A stretch of 64,000 nt of DNA. It comes from Tethya wilhelma. Lineage: Eukaryota; Porifera; Demospongiae; Tethyida; Tethyidae. The stretch covers positions 1,272,741 to 1,336,740 of the forward strand of contig CAXIPT010000005.1 of NCBI GenBank assembly GCA_964030475.1, read 5' to 3'. This document shows, in pieces, positions 46,470 through 58,000 of this stretch (positions are counted from its first letter, which is position 1; each line of letters starts with the position of its first letter). A program made the position numbers and the translations under genes. The notes beneath the pieces were generated by a model. That model made no database searches. It saw only the letters and a list, made by a program, of their open reading frames with translations, and was not told the origin of the DNA.

Positions 46470-49281
46470 ATGGCTAAACAAACAGGTAAGAAATTATGAA
46501 AATTATTTATATTGCACTTAGTAGTTTCCGCTGTATTCTAAACTGATTTCACGACAATATAAGTTAATTTCATACTGTGCACAACTAGAAATGACACCAA
46601 ACACTCATGAACATTTTCCATTCCACATAGCTACAGCTATTAAAGCTGGTCCTCTTCAGAAAGTGCCCACCATCCAGGAGCTCTACACTCATGTTGTGAA
46701 GAGAGTGGCCCACAAATGGGAACTCCTAGCAACCATGTTGGATTTGGACCAAGACGGCAACACGGTAGCCATCATCAAGAGCAACTTTTGGGGAGTGGGA
46801 GTGGAGATCTGTTGCATGCAGTCCCTGTATCTATGGTTACGAGGTGGAGGGAGTGGTCCAGTCACTTGGGAGACCCTGCTGAGAGGTCTAGAGGACATCC
46901 ATTGCATTCACATCGCAAAACAAATTAGGGAAGAACTTGAACATCAAGGTATATTACCTAATACGGACATGTAACATTTAAACTTGTACTGAGGTCTATA
47001 GGGATGTAAGTGATTTGTATTGTTTTGTCCTAGCATTGATGTTTTCAAAACCATTATCTTTGCAGTTGATACGCCTGTAGTGAGCAAGGCAGTGGTGAAT
47101 TCCAAAGGTACCAGCACAATATCTGGTCAGGTGGAGACAGATTTCACCGATGGTGATCCACTGACAGCAGACAAGGAGTCAAAACCAGAAGCATTTAGTC
47201 TCAAGCCAGAAGTTCAGTCAGGTCTGCGTGAGTACCAATGGGAGTTAGCTCTCCCTGGGATCAGCGGACAAAACTACATCATCTGTGCACCGACCGGAAC
47301 AGGTAAAACGAGAGTCGCTGCTCTCATCATTTCAGAACACCTCATGCGATTGAAAGGACGTGGAACAGTTCTGTTTATCGTCAACAAAATCCCTCTCGCT
47401 CGGCAGCAGAAGGTTGCGCTAGAGGACATGATTCACGGAGCCAAAATTGCCGAAGTCACTGGTGAAGTCACCCAGTATAAAAAGGCCTCTGTGTCACCTA
47501 CAACTGGAAGTACCTCACCTAACACTGTTGAGAAGTTCACACAGGGAAATAAGTTTAGTTTGGCAAGCAGTGACATCACAGTATGTACGGCGGGCTGCGC
47601 TCTCAATGAGCTTAAGACTGGACAATTAAAGATCTCCGATATTTCACTGATTGTGGTAGATGAATGCCATCACACACGGAAAAATTCGCCTTACTCCAAG
47701 ATCATGGAGATCTATATCCAAGAGAAGTTGAAGAGCTCCACTGGTGCCTCATTCTCTTCTTCTCTGCCTCAAGTTGTTGGGCTGACTGCCACACCAGGTT
47801 CAGGGAGTTCTTCAAAACCAAATCTTCTTGTTACTCTTGACCATCTCATCTCCCTATGTGCCCGGATGGATGCATTCGGTGGGATTAAAGTCGTCACAAA
47901 GAATGCTCTAGAGCTTGAGGAACACAAGAGCCGAGCTGAGTTTACACTGGATGTCATTAATGGTCGAAATGAGGATGAACCTGTCATCTCACTCGTTAAT
48001 CAAATCATGACAATGCTGGAGAAAATGTACAGCCTTCAGTGTCCAAGTAGCAGCATGAATAGATGGAGTCAACAGTATGAGAGCTGGCTGAAGGGGTTGC
48101 TTCAAGAATACCACATGAAAGCAATGCCTAACGCAAGAAACATCATCAGTACACTTCAGCTATTGGAGTGCCTTTCAAGCTTCCTTACCATCTATCTTGA
48201 TCTCCAGTATGAAGATGCCTTAGAGGTGCTTGATGAGCTGACAATAGCCGGTGGAGACAACGCAACCAATGACGAGAAAAAATTGGTGGAAGTCGTACGT
48301 CAATTGAGGATCAAACTTGCCAGTCTCCCTCGAGTGGACAACCCTCTTCTTAAACGATTGGAACGTGTGCTTATCGAACAGTTTCAACATTTCTCCGATT
48401 CAAAAGCAATCATCTTTGTCGAGACTAAGAAGCAAGCCACGAGCATTTGTCGTTGGATCTCATCATTGAGTACATTGGCTCACATCAAGGCTGGTGTTGT
48501 AACCGGTCAAACTAGAGAAACAGGTTTGAAAATGACCAAAACTGACCAGGTGGAGACGATAAAGGGGTTCCGAGAGGACCAGTACAACCTACTCATCGCC
48601 ACCTCTGTGTTGGAAGAAGGGATCGATATACCTGCATGCAACTTGGTCATACGATATCAGAAGGTTACGAGTGACATAGCTAAGGTGCAAACTCAAGGGC
48701 GAGCCAGAGCTGTAAACAGTCAGAGCTTTTCCATCATCTCCAGCAAATCTGGAAAACAGTATCAAGAACTTGTGAATGAAGAGAAGCTGTCAATAGTTGA
48801 AGAGGCACTCAAGTTTGTCCCTCACGGCGAGCAACTAAGATCTAGCTTATTAGCAAAACAGAGAGAGATAGTCAAGAACAGTGCTGAAAAGGAAATAGAG
48901 AGTGTCAAACGAAGACAGCTCTACTCTCCATACGAAGTTGAGGTCGTGTGTAAGAAATGCAAAGCATTCATTTGTAACGGTTCAGACATTCACATGATAA
49001 AAACAACCCTCCATTTCATCGTGTCCGATCCCGATATCTACCAGAGAATAGTTGTAAGGGAGCACGATAACCCAGCCATGATCCCTAAAGGGATGAGCAG
49101 GCATCAGAGGATGTTCTGTTTGAAGTGCGACCAGAAGTGGGGAATAATTGGAAGATGGTGGGAGAACCAGGCCAAGTATCCCGTGCTCAAGTGCTGTAAC
49201 CTCTTCTTTAAGATCAATGGAGAATACCAGAACATCAAGAAGTGGACTGAAGTACCCTTTGAAGTTACCAATCTATCATGA
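46470..49281 (+). CDS. RLR gene K: DEATH + RIG-I-like helicase + RD (divergent member)
   Basis: Proposed exons: 46470-46485 (MAKQT), 46589-46948 (DEATH-type domain, IQELYTHVVKRVAHKWELLA ... LYLWLRG ... TWETLL), 47066-49281; 2592 nt, 863 residues, phase-1 introns like the array. Motifs are CAPTGTGKT (about residue 200), DECHHTRK, LTATPGSG, ATSVLEEGIDIP and QGRARAVN, with RD cysteines CKKC and CLKC. It differs from A-J: motif III is ATPGSG rather than ASPGAG, an extra Ser/Thr-rich loop of about 20 residues lies near residue 270, and there is no acidic C-terminal tail (ends VTNLS). It is the only plus-strand member and the most diverged, so it may be the older lineage from which the minus-strand array expanded, or a separate ancient paralogue. 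Confidence 0.85.
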
Positions 49282-49474
49282 ACATGTTTAGCAATGTTGT
49301 TAGTTGATATTGAGTGAAATATTTTTAAACATTATTTATGATAATATTTATGTATGTACATGAACTAATTTTAATATTACAAATTTTACTCATAATTAGA
49401 ACAGTGGTGAAAAGAGAAGAATATGCAAGATTGAAAAGGAAGAGCCGTACACATAAGAATCGACTATAGGTTTT

Positions 49475-51370
49475 CTACTGTAATTCCCTAGCAAGAGCAG
49501 TCAGTCTATCCTTCTCGCTTTGGACAGCTGATGAGTCACTACCATCGGCTCCTTCACCCAAACTGTAGGCATACTCCAAAAGTATCTCCTTGATGGTTTC
49601 AACCGAATCTCCATGTTGATTCAAGAGAGTTTGAACGCGTGATTTTATAACGGTTGCATCGCACAAGTACAGCTCCGTGATAATGTAATCGACTTGCTGG
49701 AGCGTGAAGAGACCTGCGTCCAATCGTTTGAGATACACCTCAGCCTCCGTGTCCTCAGTCTCAATGGAGGCACTCATTCTCTTCTCACGTCGAATTTTGT
49801 CTTCGGCATTTCGAACACGATGATGGTACTTGAAATGAAGCTCCAACAGTCGCTCTGTCTTCTCCAAATCATTCTCTAGAAACTTCCCAACAAGACGCTC
49901 GCGAGTGCTTCCACTTGGGATATTCCTAAAGAGAGAGCCAATGATTGAGCACACGTGTTCTTCATGCTCTTCAACACTTGCAGATGCTTTCTTTGTACTT
50001 TTCGGAGACTTCATGAAAGCAGGAAAGAGACTGCGAAGACCGTACACCTCGACAAACTTGGAACAGTTTTCAGCCCCTTCTTTGTTGCACATGGCGTGAT
50101 TGAGGACTTTGATGGCACTTCTTCTCGAGAGCTTCTTCTCTTTCAACATGAGGATCATCAACTGGAGCCCTTCTCCCCGAAGGAAACGGTCTCTGTTTGG
50201 AGCAAACATGAGCGAGGAACAAAGACAGTCAAACAGATTCTCCATCATCTCGATCTCGTCCAAACTGTGTGGATCTCTTCGTTTATAGTAGGCCAAAGCT
50301 TGAAGGAGAATATCGATCCCATCTTTCTCGCCCAGTGCACGCTGGTTAGACTCGTTCCCTTGAAGCAAGATAGCAAGAATCTCGGAGGAGTAGAGTTTGT
50401 TGGAGTCGTACTGTCGGATACGGATCCTCTTTAGCAACCAGAGGAGGAGGCCTTGGTCACCAGCTGCTGCACACACTTCATTGCTCTTCAATTCACACAT
50501 GTTCTCCACAATGGCCAACATGTTGTGCACCCCATCAAAATCTTCCTTGACTTTTTCATCCAAACGGTCGAGATTTTGGACAAAGAGAGCTATAATCTGA
50601 AAAAGTGAGGAAAAAACAAACAAAAAAGAAGCTGTGATGGACATCACAAACTATTAATGAGTAAAGACACATAAATTTATATAAAAAACATATATAAATC
50701 CTTACCTGTTCACTCAGCAGAGCATCAATCAATGCCTCAGCCTCCTCCTCACTCTCAGTCACACTGTCCACATCCGTTAGCTCCTGGAGAAGATCGATAA
50801 TGGCAATCGACACATCGGAGTTGTCGTGACTCAACAGGCCAACGATGGTTTGAATGGCGTTGGTCTCAATCAACAGTGGATAGTACTCTGGAACAGTGGC
50901 TATGACATGAAGAGTCTGAATCTCGTCGTTCAGTTCCAGTTCTGATTCCATGAATTTTTCCGGCATGTCGGGAAATTTGATTCTCATTTCTTGATTCTTG
51001 AGCACTTTTTTCTCAAAACCGAGAAGCATTCTCTTGATGGCACCAGCATCCAGGATCTCACCTTAAGTACAAATACACACAAAATAGCATGAATAAACTA
51101 GCCATTTTAAAAGATACAAGAGTGGGACAATAAGCAACACGAACCTGGTTCATCATCATCCAAAGTTTGCAAGAGTCTTAACTTTTCTTCATCTGTTATT
51201 CCATTCAAGTCGTCACCAGGTATCCCGCCCACACTGTTGCTGGCTAGATCATGATCAGTTCTAGGTGCCTTTGACGATGGAAGGTTGTCTTCGGCCTCAT
51301 CATCATCATCAAGAGCTCTCTTGCCTGCTTTCTTTTGAGGCTTGTATGACAGCAATTCGTCAAGATCCAT
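49475..51370 (-). CDS. CTNNBL1: Beta-catenin-like protein 1 (CTNNBL1)
   Basis: Proposed exons: 51370-51145 (MDLDELLSYKP), 51061-50706, 50596-49475; 1704 nt, 567 residues, close to the vertebrate length of about 560. Diagnostic segments recall human CTNNBL1: KNQEMRIKFPDMPEKFMESE, DNSDVSIAIIDLLQELTD, VQNLDRLDEKVKEDFDGVHN, EMMENLFDCLCSSLMF, FLRGEGLQLMILMLKEKKLS, HEEHVCSIIGSLFRN and RRLDAGLFTLQQ. An acidic N-terminal stretch (RALDDDDEAED) precedes an armadillo-like helical fold. In vertebrates the protein is nuclear and associates with the Prp19/CDC5L spliceosome complex. Intron phases are 1 then 0. The open frame of exon 3 extends past 50596 into the intron; the spliced junction LLSEQ-IIALFVQNL is the one that matches the family. 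It converges with gene K and is not functionally linked to the RLR array. Confidence 0.95.
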
Positions 51371-52002
51371 TAGTGTACTACAAAAAAAAAGTAGGTTTAT
51401 TCTATTTAACGCCCACCATGATTTCAAAACCATGAATGCATGAACCAACAAATATCTTGTGTTTATTAAACGTATAAATATTCTTATAGAATCTATATTC
51501 ATTCATTAAAAACAGCTTACGCTTGTATAGTTAGATTTCTAGCCCAGTCAGCCAAGCCGATCGACAGCACTGCCACTATGCTGCCACTGAGGAAAAGGTC
51601 GATAGACTACAATGTACGTACCGGGCAGCCGGCTGGCCACGCCGTAGCCTCGTCCCCAGGGAACGAGGCTAGCCACGCCGCGGCGCCGAGCGCTGCGCGC
51701 GAGTATAATTTATGAGCCGAGACCGCGTACGCGTGTCAGTATGACCTCAGACATGCATGTGCTAGCGCTGTACAATATCAAGGGGGCCGAAGCCTTTACA
51801 TCCTATATACCATTCGATATTCATCATTTCATCATCTTTAATTAAAGATATCAAAATTAATATCAGTCATTGTTAAGTCCAGCAAAGTATTGCATTGTAT
51901 TACTACACTAAAGTTTGCAAAAATAGGCTGTTCCTTCATATAATAGTAATTATAATTATTGTACTATATCAGCGAGTCATAGTGTACCAAAATAATTAAG
52001 GA
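51371..52002. other. Intergenic region with GC-rich patch and small inverted repeat
   Basis: The region upstream of CTNNBL1 contains an unusually GC-rich patch (about 51600-51740, CGCCGCGGCGCCGAGCGC) in an AT-rich window, probably the CTNNBL1 promoter or a CpG-rich repeat. At 51645-51671 TAGCCTCGTCCCC is followed by GGGAACGAGGCTA, an imperfect palindrome resembling the ends of the 611-bp elements at 29809 and 31677. No coding exon seen. Confidence 0.5.
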
Positions 52003-55000
52003 TTACTGAGTTTCTTCAAGTTCCTTCAATTCTTCAAGCTTTTGAGACAGTTGATTCTTAAACCCATCCATTCTCTTCTGACATCCATTCACCCTCAGGC
52101 TATAGGTAGTGGCATGGGTCCTTGTAGCACTGAGCTTGGTCATGACATTCTTCATTGCTTGTTTTTGAGCTTCAAATTCACTTGAACCTTCTTCGAGTGT
52201 CTTGAGATTTTCCTGACCGTCAGCCAACTTCTTTTCTAGACTCTTCACTTTCGAAGAGATTTCTGATTTCTTCTTGGAAACTCGTCCGTATTCCTCTTCT
52301 AACTTTTCCACCTTTTCTTTGAGATCTTTAATCTGGATGTTGAGAAAGTGCTTGTACTGGTCTTGAGATCTTGAGGAGGAGCGTTGCTTCATGACAGCAC
52401 GTTTTGCTACAGATTGCCAGAGTGATTTCGAAGCCCCTGTACTAAGTGATTGGGTTGCCGGTCCTTTGGTGGTCTGCATGAGCTCAAGCAAAGAGGTTGA
52501 GACTGTTGGCTTGTCTTGGTTGCTCACTTCCACCTCAGTCTGATCTAGAAACCAACGAAGCTTCGAGCCGACTTTAAATTCAGAATACTTTTCAAGACGA
52601 GCCATTATCCTTTCGTGACTGAACTCTTGTCCATCCATATCGACATTCATCATGAGCCGAGCATCAAGAAGCTCATCAATGATGTCTGCTTTATCGTCAG
52701 TGAGAACTGAGCTCCCAAACACAGTGCTGTCACCAACACCACCCAGTTGACGTTGAAGCTCTGCTGAAGCTGAGCCTGGGGATTTACGGAATCGGGAGAG
52801 AAATAGTTCGTTGCAGCACACAGAGAGTGCTGTGTAGAATTCTCTGAGGAAAGTTGGATCCCAATCGTTGGCAAAAGATCCACTCTTGATGTGCGATAGA
52901 GCATGAACAAGGACGAGAACAAATTCACCCACATTGTCAAACCGTTCGAGTCTCATATAGAGGATCCTGTTGCTAGGATCATAGGCAGTGGAGTTGCGGA
53001 AGGCATTCCATTTCAAGTGATTGTTGGGAGGGATTTTGTCGGCAATCAGGAGAGAGACTGGCTTGTGGTTACAATGAGAGATCAAAGAATTAACAACACA
53101 GCAGCCAAACTTGTACACAACAAAGGTACGTGCTGGAATTGACTTCAAATCGACAGCGTGAAGCTGTGTGTCATTCACCCAAATGGCATCTTTTGGATCG
53201 ATATAAGGCTCTACACTTGTACTTGGCCCAGCACTGGAAGGACTCAAGAGTGAAGTCTGATTCTGTAGAAGCAGTTTGAACTGCTCTAGCTTCTGATAAA
53301 GTGGTGTGGACAGTACCAGCATAGAGAGTTGCTCTTCAGAGAGAGGTAGATGATCAAGCTGGACATTGTTGATAGAAACTGGACTCTCCCCAGAGTCTTC
53401 AGATGATGGTAAGTCGGTTTGAAGTTGTTCTTGAAGAGTCTCCTGAAGTGTGTCCAACTTCTTCTTCTCCTCTTCAGCCAGCCTTTGTCTCTCCACTCTT
53501 TCCATTTCTTCTCTCTCGCTCCTCTTCTTGAGCATTTCTTCCTGGACTTCGAGTTCCTTGACCTTACGTTTGGCAGCACGTCGCTTTCGAAGTCTCTCCT
53601 GCAAATCAGCTTCAACTCTCAACCTCTCAGCATCCATCTTATTGATGAGCTTCTGTGTGTCTTTGTCATGAGACTTGATGATGTCACGGTGTTCTTCTTT
53701 GCTGCCTCCGCCCACCTGTATCTGTTCTTGTAGCTTCTGTTTTCTCTCTGAAAGGATCTTTGCCTTTTCTTCTTGAAGAGCTTGGATCGATTCCTCAGTT
53801 TCATGTTTGTCCTTGTTTTCTTCGGCTTGCATTTCTCGTTCAAACTGCTCCAGCTGTTCTTTGATTAGACGACTCTGTTCCTTTTCAAAGTCTAAACATG
53901 AAGTCAAATGTCATAAAATTAATAATGATTTCAACAGACTATGTTATACACACCTTCTCTTTCTTGGCGTAGTTGGTTTTCAGCCAGTGTTCTTTCCTTA
54001 TCAAGTTGCTGTTTGACATCCTCAAGCTCTTGAGATGTCTCCACTGACTTTTGATGACTAGCCGAGTCTGGTGCCAACTCAGTTAAAGCTTGGAGGTACT
54101 CCTATTAATTTAATTTCAAAAAGTATTAAAAAACTTCGGAAATGTATAATGAGACATAGCATTGGCTAAATCGTAAAAAAGAATAATACCATGGTTATAT
54201 CTGACATCAAAATATATCACTTGAAAGATCTCTTTGAGCTAATCACAATAGTAACGATCCCAGGTTCATACGACCTTCCTAGGCTAATATATTTTGATAA
54301 AAAATTGAGAACCTAAACTCATCACAAGTGATGAAAAACCAAGAGCCTAAACCCATCACAAGTGATGAGAAACAAAGAACCTAAACCCATTATACAGTGA
54401 TGCTCGAGAAACCAAGAACCTAAACCTATCACAAGTGATGAGAAACCAAGAACCCAGCAACACATTACCAGATATATCTCAGCCTAGGAAGGTCGTATTG
54501 AGATGGGACTTGCACCATTGTGATCAGCCTGAAGTGAGCTTTCAAATGATAAGGTTTACTTGTGAAATTAGAAAATTCTAATTTTTGTCAAATCATGCTT
54601 GACTAAAATCAATGGTTTTGGATGATTTTCATCAAAATTTAAATCTGGTATCAAACTATATCACTTGAAAGATCTCTTTGAGCTAATCACAATAGTACCG
54701 ATCCCAACTTAATACGACCTTCCTAGGCTGAGATATTCTTGATAATGTGTTGAGAACCTAAACCCATCACAAGTGATGAGAAACCAAGAACCTAAACCCA
54801 TCACAAGACTTAGTGATGAGAAACCAAGAACCCAGCAACACATTAGCAGGCATATCTCAGCCTAGGAAGGACGTATTGAGATAGGACTTGCACCATTGTG
54901 ATCAGCGTGATGTGAGCTTTCAAGTGATATGGTTTACTTGTGAAATTGGAAAATTCTAATTTTTGTCAAATCATGATTGATTACTTTCCATGGTTTTTGA

Positions 55001-58000
55001 TGATTTACATCAAAATTTAAATCTGCTATCACTTGAAAGATCTCTTTGAGCTGATCACAATAGTACCGATCCCAGCTTCATACGACCTTCCTAGGCTGAG
55101 ATATTCTTGATAATGTGTTGAGAACCTGGTGAGAGCTTTCAAATGACATGGTTTACTTGTGAAATTGGAAAGTGGTAATTTTTGTCCAATCGCACTGACT
55201 ATTATACAAGTAAGAAAAACATTGGAAATGTAATGAGACACAGGAATGGCTAAATCGTAAAACAAAAGCAAACAAGATGGAATGGCTGTGCGAGTGTTTG
55301 TAGAATTCTTCCTGAATGGGCTGCATTTAACACTCCTAAAATATTGAGTCTCTCATTTTGCCCACTGGAAGAATTCCGTACACACTCTAACACATACACA
55401 CACACAACACACTTTGCTAACCTGATAGTGTTTCTCTCGTAGCTTCAACTTCTGTTTAGCATGTTTGACTTCAAGCTCAGCTTTGATGCTCTTCTCAGTC
55501 AATGCACGTTGGTTTTGGTGTTCTTGCTCGAGATTTCTGAGCTCTACTTGCTGTCCCTTGAGTAGCTCAGCTCTTTTCTCTTCTAATGTAGTACCACTGA
55601 ATTGATCATCCAATTCCTGAAGTTCTTGCTTGTGTTTTGACATCAATTTATTCCTGTCTTCATCATACTGTGCATCTACACTGGCTAAGGATTGGGCAAT
55701 GGACTGGCGCTTTTCAGCTTCAAATTCATCATCAAGTTCTCTAAGTTCTTTCAATTGACGTTGCTCCAATACCTACATACAAGTAGCAAAATCTTCAAAA
55801 TACATGACATAATATATAGAAGAAACCAAGTGTTGCAAAAAGTTTTCGAAGCATGATGACCAGCATACAGTGTGATGGGAGGACTCAAATGATAGTGCCA
55901 TAATTATGGTACGTCAAAAGCTCACCTTTTTAATCACTACATCAGCTTGATCGGAAGTGTTGTCTTGTATACCAGTGATCATTGCTTGCTTCTCAGCCTC
56001 CTTTACCTGAATAGATACACACACAAACAATCAAAATAATGCCAAGCTTATGACGGATGTGTGGTCCTGTAACAAAGTACCTGCTTGGTCTTCAGCTCAA
56101 CAACTTCCTTGTGTTGCTCATGTAGCTCTTTCTTTAGCTCATCTTCTTGTTTTCTCTTTTGATCTTGAAGTTGACGTTCCTTTCGAGCAGCTAATTTTTC
56201 TCTCAAAGCAACAACCTGTCTGCTGCGCTCATTATCAAGCCTTCGCTCCAAACCAGACAGTTCAAGCTTGTGCTGTTCAAGAAGCTGTAGCAGGAATAAA
56301 GTACATGTGAATCACAATCATGCACAGTGGCACTGTCACACATATATTATTCATAGACTCACCTGTTTTCTGTGCTCCTCTGTGACTCCAGAAGCATCAG
56401 TCATGGCGTTGAGCTTGCTCTGTTTCTCTTGCAATACTCGCTGCTTGTTTTCCTCCATCTTTCTCAGGTACTCCTCCTCTTCTTGGCGATACTCTTTGTC
56501 TAACTGGACATTCAATTCTTGCTGTTCTGACTCATGACGGGCCTGGAGTTCGCTTATGACACTCTTCTGTTGTTCAAGTAAGGCCTATGAGGAAGATTAT
56601 CATCACACAAGCAAGGTATTCAAGACAGATACCAGGTAAAATTTAGATGTGTAACATACCTTCTCTTCTGAAGAATCAGCTATCACTTCTATTTTTGGAA
56701 TGACAACATCAACCGTTGAGGTGACAGCTTGAGCCATCGCTTTCTCTTCAGCTTCTGCTATTCTCTGTTGTTTTCTTAGTGTTTGTCTAGCCTGCATGTA
56801 ATGTAGAAAATGTATGCATATAAAGACGTATATACATGCAGTTAAACTCTTAGATCTTACCCTCATTTTAGCTGAATGAGCCTCTCGTTTTGATTCAATT
56901 TTCAGTTTGGCCTGCTCTACAGCAGTCTTGTAAACTTCTTGAAGTTTATTCTCTTCCTTTCCAGTCAAAGTAGATACCTATATACGTACAACACATTTAA
57001 TTTCACAAGCTCATGACATGAGAACTGATTCTGACTAGCAGTGATCACATTCCCATACCTCATTAATAGCTTCAGAACCAGACTTGTCCATCTCGTTCAA
57101 CATTCTCTTATGAACTTCAATAGCAACTTTCTCCATTTGACAAGCTCCTTGGGTGTCCAGTTGTGCCATCATCACTTCTTCTTGCTTCTTGTGTTTGGAA
57201 TCAAGCTCTGCCATCTGCCTTGATTTCTCAGCTTCAGTGATTTCATTATTCAACAACCGTTTGTCAAGCGCTGTTTCAAGCTGTAATACAAATAGAGAGA
57301 CCAAGTATGTCAATCGTGGAAGAATTCATGAGCAAATGCAGGAAAACTTACTTCTTTTCTTTCATTGGCTTGTTTCTTTAGAAGCTGTTGTCTCCTGTCT
57401 TTCTTTTTCAACATCATTCTCGCAGCAAGTCGTGAGAACTGCTTCTGTTTCAGAGCCTGGTGGTCTTTGACAATCTCACCTCGCTTCTCGGCAAAAGATT
57501 GGACAATTTGTTCGCTTGTCTCAGGATCCATAGTTCCCTCAGTAACGAGATCCTCCAACATTTTGCTAATGATGGAGTCCATGTGTGATGAGAACTCAAT
57601 GCCCGTCTTCTCTCCTCCTTCAAGATGGTCCTTTGCTGTCTCTTCTTGTTCTTGGTTCAGTAAGAGAACGGTGTTCTCTTGATGTGAAGATACCAAGCGC
57701 TCAGCAAGAGCTTCAATCTCCATCTCATCCAACACATCAGAGGGTGGTGGTTGGTTTGTACTAGTTGCCTATACAGTTAGAAATGATCAAATTGAAATTT
57801 GAGGTGTACCCTGTAATAATTGAGATTTGCTTACCTCCTGTTGTTGTGCTTGGTTCATTGCTGCCAGTTTCTTCTTTCTTCGATCAGCTAGGCGTTTCTT
57901 CAAAGCATCCATTTGCTCCTCCTTGCTTCGATCATGCTTTGCTTCGAGTAGTCTCATTCGTTTGTCATGTTCCTCAAGAACCATAGCAGCTTCTTCTTCA

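Noticed and set aside
54205..55170. CRISPR array or other prokaryotic repeat
   Set aside because: Repeats are irregular with no unique spacers, and they lie in an intron of a eukaryotic gene.
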